In this document: positions 11,040-20,792 of the stretch, one piece after another
Layout of the letters: every line of letters starts with the position of its first letter
Position numbering within the stretch: the stretch's first letter is position 1
Origin: Paralithodes platypus
Taxonomy: Eukaryota > Arthropoda > Malacostraca > Decapoda > Lithodidae
DNA: 64,000 bases
Direction of reading: 5' to 3'
Assembly: GCA_032716605.1 (NCBI GenBank)
Contig: CM064560.1
Location: forward strand, 19,474,762-19,538,761
Notes under the pieces: model-generated
Told to the model about the DNA's origin: nothing
Seen by the model: only the letters and a program-made list of their open reading frames with translations
The model's database searches: none
Position numbers and translations under genes: made by a program

Positions 11040-11330
11040 TCACTACAAGTCACTTCACTTACTTCAAATCACTTCACTCAATTCAATTCACTTCACTCAC
11101 TTCAAATACACAGAAATAGGCCACCAGGGGTGATAGCCTAACCGAAAACAAAAATTTATATATATGCAGAAATAGACCACCAGAAGTGATAGCCTAACTG
11201 AAAATATAAAGTTTGAAATACGCAGAAATAGGCTACCAGGGTTGATAGCCTAACCGAAAACAAAACATTTGAAATACGCCTAAATGCTTGGCCACCAGGT
11301 TGATAACCTAACCTAAGAAAATATATATAC
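11040..11330. repeat. Degenerate tandem repeats upstream of the CR1-like LINE
   Basis: Short CACTTCACT-type repeats at 11028-11105 are followed by about three and a half copies of a ~55-75-bp unit with the words AGAAATAGGCCACCAGG, TGATAGCCTAACCGAAAA and TTTGAAATACGC. They sit at the 5' side of the minus-strand ORF1 and may be 5' UTR repeats of that LINE, or belong to the 3' UTR of the next LINE. Confidence 0.65.
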
Positions 11331-11339
11331 AGTATTTTT

Positions 11340-12545
11340 ACTTTGGTTACTTTGGGTGATTCCGTTCTCTGTAGACGCTGCTAAGGTGGGCTTCCGCAGC
11401 GACCAGGCAGCTCTGCTTCTCGGGTGTTTCGCTGGCTTGTCAGCGAGTTGGATGCAGTGCTGGGGTATCCTGGTATTGGGGGCTCGTCTAGTATTGTGGC
11501 CAGCCAACGGTCCAGCTGACGTTTGAAGGAGTCCGTCGTGACCCCAGTCAGCTCTCGGACTGCCTTTGGCACCGCATTGAAGAGACGAGTCCCGTTTTTT
11601 GTGAAGCTGTTGTGGACGACTGTTGCCATTCGTTGAGTAGTAGCCTCTGTCCTCTTTATGTAGCATAGTCGTCCTTTCCTGATGTGGTTGTTTACAGCCA
11701 GCCCCACGTCAGGTACAAGTCCTTCGAGGGTCTTCCACACGTAAATTACCAGGTAGCGCTCGCGTCTTTTCTGGAGGGAGTATAGATGTAACTCCTCCAG
11801 GCGCTCCCAGTAGTTTAGGTGTTGGAGACCCCGGATTCTGCTGGTGAAGGTCCTCTGGAGGGATTCCAGCTTGCAGGTATCCCCCGTCTTGATTGGTGAC
11901 CAGAGCTGGCAGCAGTATTCCAGCTTAGGGAGGACCAAGGCCTTCCAGAGTGTTAGCATGCAGGTCCTTTCCCTTGTCTGGAAAGTCCTCAGTATCCACC
12001 GTTAGTTTTCTGCCAGTTTCGGTGATGAGGTTGATATGATGGGAGAAGGTTCCGTCCGAGCTCATTGCGCCTCCCAGATCCCGCACCTGATCTTTAGGTG
12101 TTATGGTTTGCTGGTTGACCTGGTAGCTGGTGCTCTGTTTGATGTCTTGGTGTGGGCCGTACCTCATGAGCTTGAATTTCTCTCCGTTCATCATCATATT
12201 GTTGGAGTCGGCCAAGTCGAGTACGCGGTTGAGGTCTTCTTGGAGTAGAGCCACATCCGCTTCTGCTTCAATTCTCATCTTCAGTCTCGTACCATCTGCG
12301 AACGAAGTTGCCTGGGCGTGTTGTAGTTCGTCGTCGATGTCTGCGATCATGATGAGGAACAGAAGTGGACCCAGTACAGACCCTTGGGGTACACCGCTGG
12401 ACTCGTCGCTTGGGTCTGAGAGGTGTCCCTTGACCGAGACCTTCTGTTTCCTGTCTGTCAGGAAGCTATACAACCACTTGCCAAGGTTCCCCCTTATGCC
12501 AAGATTCTTTAGCTTGTGAAGGACAAGGCCATGGTCAACTTCGTA
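11340..12545 (-). pseudogene. LINE reverse transcriptase, 5'-truncated, inactive
   Basis: From 12545 downward the RT reads EVDHGLVLHKLKNLGI, GVPQGSVLGPLLFLIMIAD, TSFADGTRLKM and then, after a one-base frameshift near 12001, LTLWKALVLPKLEYCCQLWSP and NAVPKAVRELTGVTTDSFK to a stop near 11381. The catalytic YxDD-type motif reads FADG: the second Asp is Gly, which by itself should abolish polymerisation. The 5' end stops abruptly at about 12545, where A/T-rich DNA begins, as expected from incomplete reverse transcription. The family is close to CR1/Jockey-group LINEs but is not the same as the neighbouring 6590-11020 element. Confidence 0.8.
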
Positions 12546-12639
12546 TAACAGAAAAAAGTAACTAAATATATAATTCACCAAATAGAGATTATATAAAAAA
12601 TAAAAAGTATAACGGCACACAAGGGGTTAATATACTGTA

Positions 12640-13150
12640 TGTATCAACAGATGCGCTGGTGTCACTGTAGGCTATAGTCAAGCAAGACTCTTTTTAGATA
12701 AACAAAGTTTATCAGTCAAAAGTTACTACAAGATCATGCAAGCAACAACTTAAATTACTGATATATATATATATAGCTACAGCAGGATACTGAATACAAT
12801 AACTATTTGAGTTAATATATATAGTACAAAATAAGGTATGTTTACAAGTTAGCGTCGTCTGCTGCCTCAAAAAATAGTCTTTTTGAGATAAACAAGCTTA
12901 TCAGTCAATAATACTACACTACCACACTACATGTAAGCAAATACAACTACTGACACTAAAAACAATCAAGGCTGGAATACATAATTATGAAGAAAACAAA
13001 AGCAAACAAGTTTGTTTACAAACTGGTGGGTGAATCTTTGTCGCTAGTCGCCGGCGTTAATAAAAAATGGCAGTCTCGATAAACAAACGTTTATCATTAA
13101 AAAACACAGCAAAATAACATGCAAAGCAACAACTGGGCGATATAACTAGC
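12640..13150. repeat. Three diverged ~200-bp direct repeats with GATAAAC hairpins
   Basis: Segments near 12685, 12880 and 13070 share the order AGTCT..., a small palindrome (GATAAACAAAGTTTATC, GATAAACAAGCTTATC, GATAAACAAACGTTTATC), then CAxTxAAA, a TACTACA-like stretch and ATGCAAGCAACAAC-like sequence. The period is roughly 190-200 bp. No reading frame accompanies them. They may be a decayed satellite or a regulatory region of a repeat. Confidence 0.55.
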
Positions 13151-13280
13151 ACTTAGATACAGCTCATGCAAACAAATAAGGGGAGGAGCAACGGAATACT
13201 CAAATTATGGTCAAATTTCAAGCAGCGAGTGCGAAGTGGTGTTGATGCTTCGAGCAGAGCCGGCAGAATACACTATTTAA

Positions 13281-13654
13281 GGGGGGTCACCCTGCTTTTT
13301 TCTCTTTCTCTCCTTTTCTCTCTTTCTCTGGCTTGTATCGATTCGGCCCCATTCAACCAACTGTTTTAAGACGTTTATCTCCATCCAGGTGTCGATATCT
13401 TCCTGGCGAGCGATAGCGAGCTAGCATTGTATGAAGAAATCCGGCTTTGCCGGAGACATTTTTCTATCGAAAAATGTACAAATTTAGCTTGCTCTCAAAA
13501 CAAAAATATATATGCTGGCTCGCTACCGCTCACCAGGAAAATATTGACACCTGGATGGGGGTAAATGTCCTAAAACAGTAGGCTGAATGAGGCCGAATGG
13601 ATACAAGCCAAAGAGAGAGGGAGAGAAAGATAAAAATAAGCGAGGTGGGCTCCC
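13281..13654. mobile_element. Fold-back MITE, 374 bp, TTAA flanks
   Basis: TTAA occurs at 13277-13280 and 13655-13658. The two halves are inverted copies: GGGGGGTCACC and a CT-rich stretch, CTTGTATCGATTCGGCCC, CATCCAGGTGTCGATAT and GGCGAGCGATAGCGAG on the left are mirrored by CGAATGGATACAAGCC, GGGGTAAATG and GGCTCGCTACCGCTC on the right. The short loop holds CCGGCTTTGCCGG and TTTTTCTATCGAAAAA, themselves palindromic. There is no coding capacity. Confidence 0.85.
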
Positions 13655-13743
13655 TTAACTAACTTTCCACGCGACCCTACATGCTGTTACTTCAAAACTC
13701 ACGTGATGAGGCCACAGCACACCTATCTTCTGAGTTATCATAT

Positions 13744-14331
13744 GTTCAATTGGGGCAGGGATAACCTTGTTGATTTCAATGGTTTAAACCCCAATTTCTC
13801 TATCAATCAACCACTCACAATCTTCCACATAGATATCCCTTACTCTTCAACAACACACAAATCAACCATTCGTATTCTCACAATAATCTTGGTGTCTCTT
13901 TTTCCTCTGACCTTTCTTGCGAAGACCATAATATCACTCTTGCTAAAGCAGCTACCCAGAAATTAGGTATGCTCAACCACTCTCTGTGGGTTCTTCACCC
14001 CCTCACAGCTTCTTGCAGGGGTAATTTGTGCCCATGTATTGAGGTACGTTCGCTTGTGTTGGGAGGTTCCACTCACACTCACATCTCGAAAGGGTGGAGT
14101 CAATAGCATTTCGTATCATCAACTCTCCTTCTCTTACTAATTCTCTACAATCTCTCTCTACATGCCTCAATATTGCATCTCTCTCTCTCTCTCTTCTACA
14201 ACTATTATACATAATTATTATACATGTTAATTTATTCTGAACATTTTCAGTGCATACCTCCTCCCTCTCATCACATTCACATCAATATTTTGTTCAGCTT
14301 TAACTCAAGAGTGAATCGATTCTGTTCAGGT
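13744..14331 (+). pseudogene. Jockey-like LINE fragment, decayed copy
   Basis: Diverged copy of bases ~605-1190 of the LINE at the window start: AATTGGGGCAGGGATAACCT, ACTCTTCAACAACACACAAA, CTTGCTAAAGCAGC and GCTCAACCAC align in order. It contains many indels and stops, ends without the 3' UTR, and shares AGAGTGAA near its end. Confidence 0.75.
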
Positions 14332-14373
14332 AAGTGACCTAGAGAGTGCTCCCTGGCCTCTTGGTACCTTGTA

Positions 14374-14592
14374 CAGTCGGTCAAAAAAGTATCTGCACCC
14401 CTACGCTAATCATCTAGTGTGTACAGCTCGGTAGTATACTGTAGGTCGTAGGTCGTAGGTCGTAGGTCGTAGGTCGTATATTAAGTAGGTAGTATTATAG
14501 ATGGATATAGCTGCAGGAAGATATGCCAACCCTACCGAGCTGTACACACCAGATGATCAGCGTAGGGGTACAGATACTTATTTGACCGAGTG
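14374..14592. mobile_element. TA-flanked MITE, Tc1/mariner type, 219 bp
   Basis: TA at 14372-14373 and 14593-14594 flank ~60-bp inverted repeats: CAGTCGGTCAAAAAAGTATC at the left and the reverse complement CACTCGGTCAAATAAGTATC at the right, continuing through TGTGTACAGCTCGGTAG. The centre contains a heptanucleotide microsatellite, (GTAGGTC) about five times at 14443-14480. There is no transposase. Confidence 0.85.
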
Positions 14593-14680
14593 TACATAAG
14601 CTATTACTGCAATATATAGATACGCTTTGCAATAATCGAGACCTGGCTTTCGGCCCTCTACCGTAACTAACTACTATCAG

Positions 14681-14752
14681 TTTAATAATAATAATAATCA
14701 TATTTATTCAGTTAGCAATTTACAGTGATGGTATCACATAATATGTTACATG
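14681..14752 (-). mobile_element. Short LINE 3'-tail fragment
   Basis: Reads (AAT)n then CATATTTATTCAGTTAGCAA and a GTATCACATA stretch, matching in the same orientation the tail end of the fragments at 47491-47655 and, inverted, 57195-57360. It is an extreme 5'-truncated insertion of the LINE family found at 20793-23430. Confidence 0.65.
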
Positions 14753-14789
14753 GGACAGATTCAGAGGAAGAATATATAATAACCTAGGC

Positions 14790-15375
14790 CAGGTTGTAAA
14801 TACGAACTCAGATCACTCTAGAGAAATCAAACCAGGACTGATATGGAATGGAGCGCATTTGGTACCGTAAGCAGAAATCTATTATGAAAAGCAAGTTACC
14901 CCTTACATTAAAGAAAACTGTATACAATTAATGAGTTCTTCCTGTACTAATATACGGATCAGAAACTTAGAGTATAGCAAAGTTTCCTGAACGCAAACTA
15001 TAGTGCTCGTAAAGATATGGAGAGGATAATGTTAGCAATAACTTGGAGATACAAGAAGAGAGCCTCTTGGATAAGAAAACAAACAGAATTAGACGATAAT
15101 CGATAATCGCATTACTATATATATAAAAACAATGGGCTTGGCCAGATCCTATACTTAAAAGAGATGTTAACAGATGGACACATAAAGCAAAAGGATGGGA
15201 ATATATAGATGGAGCTAGGCTGCTAGGGGAAGGGATAGATGGAGGGATGAGATCGGACGTTTGCTAGAATAGGATGGAACAGGATATTAACATCTGACCA
15301 GCTACAGAAATGTGTTTTGGGAGAAGTCTTTGTCCTGCAGTGGAATAACTAAGGCTGTTGCTGATGATGATTATG
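14790..15375 (+). pseudogene. RTE-type LINE 3' end, heavily decayed
   Basis: Conceptual reading in shifting frames gives pieces typical of the C-terminus of RTE/BovB-like ORF2: EIKPGLIWNGAH, a Tyr-Gly/Ser-rich middle block, RREPLG, WAWPDPILKRD, VNRWTHKAKGWEY and FGRSLCPAVE. It ends just before a short GATGATGATTATGATAATAA tail. Frames change several times, so no protein can be made. Confidence 0.6.
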
Positions 15376-15699
15376 ATAATAATGAAATATTAAAAGTATG
15401 ATAATACAGTAACTACTGTTAATGTAAAACGACATATTTAATAGATATAACCTATCGTAGGTCCATTTACATGTTTACAATAAACTCACGTGACAGCAGG
15501 TAATGGACAGTTTTACGAGCGCTACATAATGCATCACCTAGAAATTTACTGAGACAACCAGGGATTTGGAAGTAGTTAGCATTACTCCATATACATTAAA
15601 GTTTTACTTACCGAATACAAATAACAACAAGGGACCTGAGTTCTCGAACAGAGGCTCCGGTCTTGAATTGCCTACTGACTTATAAGCGGTCAAATTGAG
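15376..15699. other. Unassigned interval
   Basis: I see no gene, array or recognisable element. The sequence is A/T-rich and not obviously repetitive within the window. Confidence 0.4.
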
Positions 15700-15910
15700 T
15701 TGTTTTATGTGAAAAGACGAATTGGTGTGAGCAGCCGTTTTCGGTTGCGACATGATTGGGTTGTGGGGCCGTTTTGGGTCGAACAACCGATTTGGGCCAT
15801 GGGGTCATTTGGGCCACAGGGCCGTAATTGGACACAGCCAAAATACGTTGCTTTGCAGGGTAATTTCGGGCAGTGTGGTCGTTGTTGGTCATGGGCTATG
15901 GGACTTCACT
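15700..15910. repeat. Degenerate GGCC-rich minisatellite, left part
   Basis: Words such as GGGCCGTTTTGGGTCG, GATTTGGGCCATGGGG and TCATTTGGGCCACAGGGCCG recur at about 20-24-bp spacing. The same type of repeat resumes at 16750-16910 after a LINE fragment, so the LINE probably landed inside the array. Confidence 0.6.
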
Positions 15911-15927
15911 GAATCGACAGTTTTTGC

Positions 15928-16745
15928 TATGTGTATGAAGGAGACAAAAGACAGGATGCCTGTATCGAGTATTTCCCCCAAAGCCAAAATAGTGACAGAG
16001 AGCCAAATTTAAGGGACGTTGGGGTCAAAATACCTGGACACACGAAGGTTTAACGCATTTTAACTCACAAGATGAAGGAACAATGTATTAAGGGAAAGAG
16101 TACCAGAGTTCACTTGTTGAGTAGAAGGCTGAGAAAATTAGCTATTTTTTTGGGGTTGGAGAGCTGGACAGAATATGAGTGGGACTGTGCTGAAAGACGG
16201 GTGCCTCGCACTCGTCACAAGAGTATGCACTGAGAGAGCTCTGAAGAACACTGATTGCTGTAATATCAATAGAAGAGTGAAATTAATGCAACATTATGGT
16301 GTGTAGAAAATGGTTGTAGGGAACTAGTGAGAGGAGGTGAGTTGATGAGGCGAAATGCTTTTGACTTTACTCTTTTGAGAGTGCGGTATGGGTGGAACCT
16401 CCCTACTTATGCGAACAATGCTGGATACATGGGCGCACTGTTGTAGCCCCTATACATAGCAAGAAGCTGTGCGGGGCTGAAAAACTCACGGAGATGGTTG
16501 AGTACACCAAACTTCTGGGAAGCTGTTTTAGCAAGAGTGGTAATATGATCTTTCCAAGAAAGGTCAGATGAAAATGATACATCAGGAATATTCAGAGAAG
16601 ATGAACGAAGGGTTGATGTGTGTATTGTTGAAGATGAACGAAGGGTTGATGTGTGTATTGTTGAAGAGTAAGTGATCGTCTTGTGGAAGATTGCGACGGG
16701 TAGATAGAAGAAAATATTGGGTCTCGGAGGCATTGAAAGTAACAA
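15928..16745 (-). pseudogene. Jockey-like LINE fragment, minus strand
   Basis: Reverse-complement copy of the 3' part of the LINE at 1-1417. The frame at 16745-16407 reads NIFFYLPVAIFHKTI, then a duplicated STLRSSS segment, SDLSWKDHITTLAKTASQKF and FFSPAQLLAMYRG. It supplies the Gln codon that is a stop at 805-807 in the first copy. A 36-bp direct duplication at about 16605-16660 doubles TIHTSTLRSSS. The remaining C-terminus and 3' UTR are decayed. Confidence 0.75.
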
Positions 16746-16749
16746 TCTA

Positions 16750-16910
16750 ACTGTTTTGAGCCACGGCTGAATTAGGGTTCCTCCACAGGGTCATTTTTGG
16801 TCGAGCGGCCGTTTAAAGTTGGGGGACTGTTCTGGGCAGAGGGGTCGTTTGGGCCGTGAGCCTAAAATGTTTTGGATTGCGGCCGAATTGGGTCAAGCTG
16901 TCGAATAGGG
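16750..16910. repeat. Degenerate GGCC-rich minisatellite, right part
   Basis: Continuation of the repeat type at 15700-15910: AGGGTCATTTTTGGTCGAGC, GGCCGTTTAAAGTTGGGGG, GGGTCGTTTGGGCCGTGAGC. Units are too diverged for an exact period. Confidence 0.55.
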
Positions 16911-16922
16911 TGAGTGATTGAC

Positions 16923-17986
16923 TCTGCACCATCTTCAAGTCTGATCCAACTCTACAGTAGTCTTCACCATCTCCAAGTCTGATCCAACTCTACAGTAGTC
17001 TTCACCATCTCCAAGTCTGATCCAACTCTACAGTAGTCTTCACCATCTCCAAGTCTGATCCAACTCTACAGTAGTCTTCACCATCTCCAAGTCTGATCCA
17101 ACTCTACAGTAGTCTTCACCATCTCCAAGTCTGATCCAACTCTACAGTAGTCTTCACCATCTCCAAGTCTGATCCAACTCTACAGTAGTCTTCACCATCT
17201 CCAAGTCTGATCCAACTCTACAGTAGTCTTCACCATCTCCAAGTCTGATCCAACTCTACAGTAGTCTTCACCATCTCCAAGTCTGATCCAACTCTACAGT
17301 AGTCTTCACCATCTCCAAGTCTGATCCAACTCTACAGTAGTCTTCACCATCTCCAAGTCTGATCCAACTCTACAGTAGTCTTCACCATCTCCAAGTCTGA
17401 TCCAACTCTACAGTAGTCTTCACCATCTCCAAGTCTGATCCAACTCTACAGTAGTCTTCACCATCTCCAAGTCTGATCCAACTCTACAGTAGTCTTCACC
17501 ATCTCCAAGTCTGATCCAACTCTACAGTAGTCTTCACCATCTCCAAGTCTGATCCAACTCTACAGTAGTCTTCACCATCTCCAAGTCTGATCCAACTCTA
17601 CAGTAGTCTTCACCATCTCCAAGTCTGATCCAACTCTACAGTAGTCTTCACCATCTCCAAGTCTGATCCAACTCTACAGTAGTCTTCACCATCTCCAAGT
17701 CTGATCCAACTCTACAGTAGTCTTCACCATCTCCAAGTCTGATCCAACTCTACAGTAGTCTTCACCATCTCCAAGTCTGATCCAACTCTACAGTAGTCTT
17801 CACCATCTCCAAGTCTGATCCAACTCTACAGTAGTCTTCACCATCTCCAAGTCTGATCCAACTCTACAGTAGTCTTCACCATCTCCAAGTCTGATCCAAC
17901 TCTACAGTAGTCTTCACCATCTCCAAGTCTGATCCAACTCTACAGTAGTCTGCACCATCTCCAAGTCTGATCCAACTCTACAGTAG
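16923..17986. repeat. 38-bp tandem array, exactly 28 copies
   Basis: A 38-bp unit beginning TCTTCACCATCTCCAAGTCT repeats 28 times with no length variation (28 x 38 = 1064 bases). Inner units look identical. The first and last units both begin TCTGCACC instead of TCTTCACC, and the first also has ATCTTCAAG. There are no unique spacers, so it is not a CRISPR-like array. Confidence 0.97.
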
Positions 17987-18397
17987 TCGAAGAATCACAA
18001 GAAAGAAAACATAAATAAATATAAATAATACTTAAAACAAACACCGTGTGCCGAGTATTAATACACATTCTGCTCGATTACCCAGAGGAAAGACAAAATA
18101 ATAAATTAATAGAAATGACTCGGCCTGTATAACCTAACCTAGAGACAAAACCCACCCCCTCCAGGCTCTCTCCGTCACCGTGGCGACAACACCATATGTT
18201 CGTGAATGACTTTTAATTAACTTCGGGGGAGTAGTTCTTGGAAAACGCTCCGATGTTTTTCGAAAAACACCAAAACAACCCTTTCATCTACCTTCCATAA
18301 CCGAATAAATGATCCCCAATACTCCCACCTTGATCTATATTTATGGCCCTACGCTTCAGGAGAGAATGGCATCAATATTCTCAGGAATATATTATCA
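17987..18397. other. Unassigned interval between two arrays
   Basis: A/T-rich sequence without a recognisable gene or element. TATAACCTAACCTAGAGAC near 18128 resembles the CCTAACC words of the 11100-11330 repeats, but the match is short. Confidence 0.4.
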
Positions 18398-18628
18398 AAA
18401 TGTGAGGGATATTGAAGGAGGTGTTTGTTTAAATGTGAGGGATATTGAAGGAGGTGTTTGTTTAAATGTGAGGGATATTGAAGGAGGTGTTTGTTTAAAT
18501 GTGAGGGATATTGAAGGAGGTGTTTGTTTAAATGTTTGGGATATTGAAGGAGGTGCTTGTTTAAATGTGAGGGATATTGAAGGAGGTGTTTGTTTAAATG
18601 TTTGGGATATTGAAGGAGGTGTTTGTTT
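18398..18628. repeat. 33-bp tandem array, 7 copies
   Basis: Seven 33-bp units (7 x 33 = 231 bases), each beginning AAATGTGAGGGATATTGAAG. Two types differ at GTGAGG versus GTTTGG. Because 33 is a multiple of three, the plus strand reads as repeated NVRDIEGGVCL, which follows from the period and is not evidence of a gene. Confidence 0.95.
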
Positions 18629-18814
18629 AAAGGAGGATTCGTGAGTGTGTGGTCCTTGTCGCGCGGCTTTGTTAATATAAGCACCTTTGCCCCCCCCCCC
18701 TCCCCCCTCACCCTTTTTTGTCCTATATTCCTCCTATTCACCTATCCCCTCTCAGCCCCTAAACAGCCTCCACCGCTCCCCTCCCTCCCTACTCTATTCG
18801 TGTGTCGACGGCCT

Positions 18815-18968
18815 CAGAGAGAGAGCGAGAGGGAGAGAGAGAGAAAGAGAGAGAGAAAAAGAGAGAGAGAGAGAAAGAGGGAGAGAGAGAAAGAGAGGGA
18901 GAGAGAGAGAAAGAGAGGGAGAGAGGGAGAGAGAGAGAAAGAGAGGGAGAGAGAGAGAGAGAGAGAGA
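18815..18968. repeat. GA-rich microsatellite
   Basis: About 150 bases of interrupted (GA)n and GAAAGAGAGG units, preceded by a pyrimidine-rich tract at 18690-18790. Long RERERE-type translations here are microsatellite shadows. Confidence 0.95.
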
Positions 18969-19054
18969 TTAACTGTGACCGAATTTTAACTTCACCTCAT
19001 TGCCGGCACATGGCGATGCAAAGTCGGCTGTATTTAGAAACAAACACGCGATTT

Positions 19055-19415
19055 ATACCTTATAGGCTTGCACTCATTAGAGAGTTACAGGGGATATGAT
19101 AGAGGTGTTCAAATGGGTAAGTTGGATTAATAAAGCAAACATGAAAGATATACTGAAACTCAGTGATCGCGAAAGAACTCCTACAAATTGTTTCAAATTG
19201 AATACATTTAGTTTCAGAAAAGGCATAGGCAAATACTGGTTTGCTAACAGGGTTGTAGATATGTGGAATAGGCTATCGAGTGGCATAGTAGGATCAAGAA
19301 CAATAGAGAGCTTCAAGATAAAATTAAATAGGCACATGGACGAGGTTTGAAAGGGATCTGCCTTGTGTGGGCCAATTGGCTTTCTGCAGACTCTCATTTT
19401 CTTCCTTATGCTATA
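19055..19415 (+). pseudogene. CR1-like LINE 3' end
   Basis: The last ~85 residues of a LINE ORF2: MIEVFKWVSWINKAN, then LNTFSFRKGIGKYWFANRVV, DMWNRLSSGIV and SFKIKLNRHMDEV to TGA at 19348-19350. The 3' UTR has GGGATCTGCCTTGTGTGGGC, GCTTTCTGCAGACTC and TTTTCTT, a pattern that recurs at 19740-19940. The body is missing, as for most 5'-truncated LINE insertions. Confidence 0.75.
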
Positions 19416-19689
19416 TCCTGGCTTAAAAATCCAGCAGGTTTGGTAGCCACTAAGCTCTCTTTTTACTAAGTACCGTATACAAATGTGTGAATTTTGCACC
19501 ATTATTATAGATTTCAAGGAATACATTAACCTCATTTGTACAGATCATAGCATTTTTTCCTGGAACAGTGATATATGAAGAATACAACCTTAAGAATAGA
19601 AAGCGGTAATAGTATTGGTAGTTAGTTAAACTAGTACTTCAGAGGATATGAACCCTTAAGTATTGTTAAACTTGCAGATCAGGTCATTT

Positions 19690-19950
19690 ATTAAGTCTGG
19701 AGTGTCGTTTGAGAATAACATAGATAGGTATATGGACGAAATGGGTTGGGTATGAGGGGGGATCTGCCAGGTGTGGGCCAATCGGCGCTCTGCAGACCCC
19801 GTAATCATGTGTTGATCTCTGACCGTTTTGGTATTAGTGAGTTGGGTCTATAATTAGACCTTGTAATTGGGGTTGGGTGTCACAGGGATCTGCCTTGTCT
19901 GGGCCGATCAGCTTTCTGCAGACTCCCATTTTCTTATGTTCTTAGGTCCA
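19690..19950 (+). mobile_element. Two CR1-like LINE 3' UTR fragments
   Basis: Two tandem-like pieces carry GGATCTGCCAGGTGTGGGCC with CGCTCTGCAGACCCC (about 19765-19800) and GGGATCTGCCTTGTCTGGGC with GCTTTCTGCAGACTCCC (about 19888-19930), ending TTTTCTTATGTTCTTAGG. The first is preceded by ATGGACGAAATGGG, equivalent to the C-terminal MDE codons. Confidence 0.65.
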
Positions 19951-19976
19951 GTCCCTTGAATCTTTGTATATGTTAG

Positions 19977-19994
19977 CACACACACACACACACA

Positions 19995-20022
<28 letters not shown>
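19977..20022. repeat. (CA)n(CT)n microsatellite
   Basis: A compound dinucleotide run, (AC)n then (TC)n, 46 bases long. Confidence 0.95.
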
Positions 20023-20025
<3 letters not shown>

Positions 20026-20792
20026 GTATGCTAAACCAGGTAAGAAAACGTGCAATATATGGTAGCTTACTTTAGAAGGTAAGACTGTTGTGTTTCGCCA
20101 TTCGTTTTTACTCGTCTCTATAACAAGTTATCCGTAGGTGAGGACTTTATCCCTTTCGATACAGAAGACGTCCATTGTATTAATAATTGCAGCTATATTT
20201 AGAACAGTTTATGCAGTTTTGAAAGGATCTGTGGTAACTAAAAGGTATAATTGAGATAAATCGTAGCCTTGTAGTTGCTAGATGTCCTTCCTAAGTTACA
20301 TAATATCGTTTAATGGTAACTAGAATACAATAAAACGGACGTTACACGCACTAAAAGGGTTAAAGTCTAACAACAGTAGGCATCATGCAAGGGACGTGGG
20401 TATTGAACATAACCCTCGTCTTCATCTTGATGCCTATTCCTTTATGTGCCTGAACATAATATAGTCGAAAATAATGATAACCGTCTCTGCAATATATGGC
20501 ATTCAATACATACTTTGGCATACCTACGATATACAACATCAAATTGGCACTCTTTCTGGGACTTAATACAATATATGTTTAGCTTATAGCATATAATGAA
20601 GTGTGTGTGTAAACCATTTATCTATTAAATGTAATCTGCCAACTGACTGGCGACCCAGTAGTGGTCGGGGCCTGGCAGTTTAAACTACCCAGTTTCGCTG
20701 AGTGTACTGTGACTGTGTTCGGAAGCAATACACGTGCGTGGTGTCTAGAAAGGGGTTCATCCCCTGGTCCACAATTTACCGCCGTGACTGTA
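20023..20792. other. Unassigned interval
   Basis: No gene or known repeat recognised. Short open frames (for example on the minus strand at 20618-20812) have no family features. ACTAAAAGGGTTAAAG at 20350-20365 resembles an AGGG-TTAA MITE end, but no partner end was found. Confidence 0.4.

Noticed and set aside
16923..17986. CRISPR-like array
   Set aside because: There are no variable spacers; the 38-bp units are directly abutting and the genome is clearly animal.
18309..18644. 111-residue frame with an 11-residue repeat
   Set aside because: Explained by the 33-bp array; flanking codons show no family resemblance, and the opposite strand is open too.
18623..19099. Arg-Glu-rich protein
   Set aside because: Translation of a GA microsatellite joined to flanking sequence.
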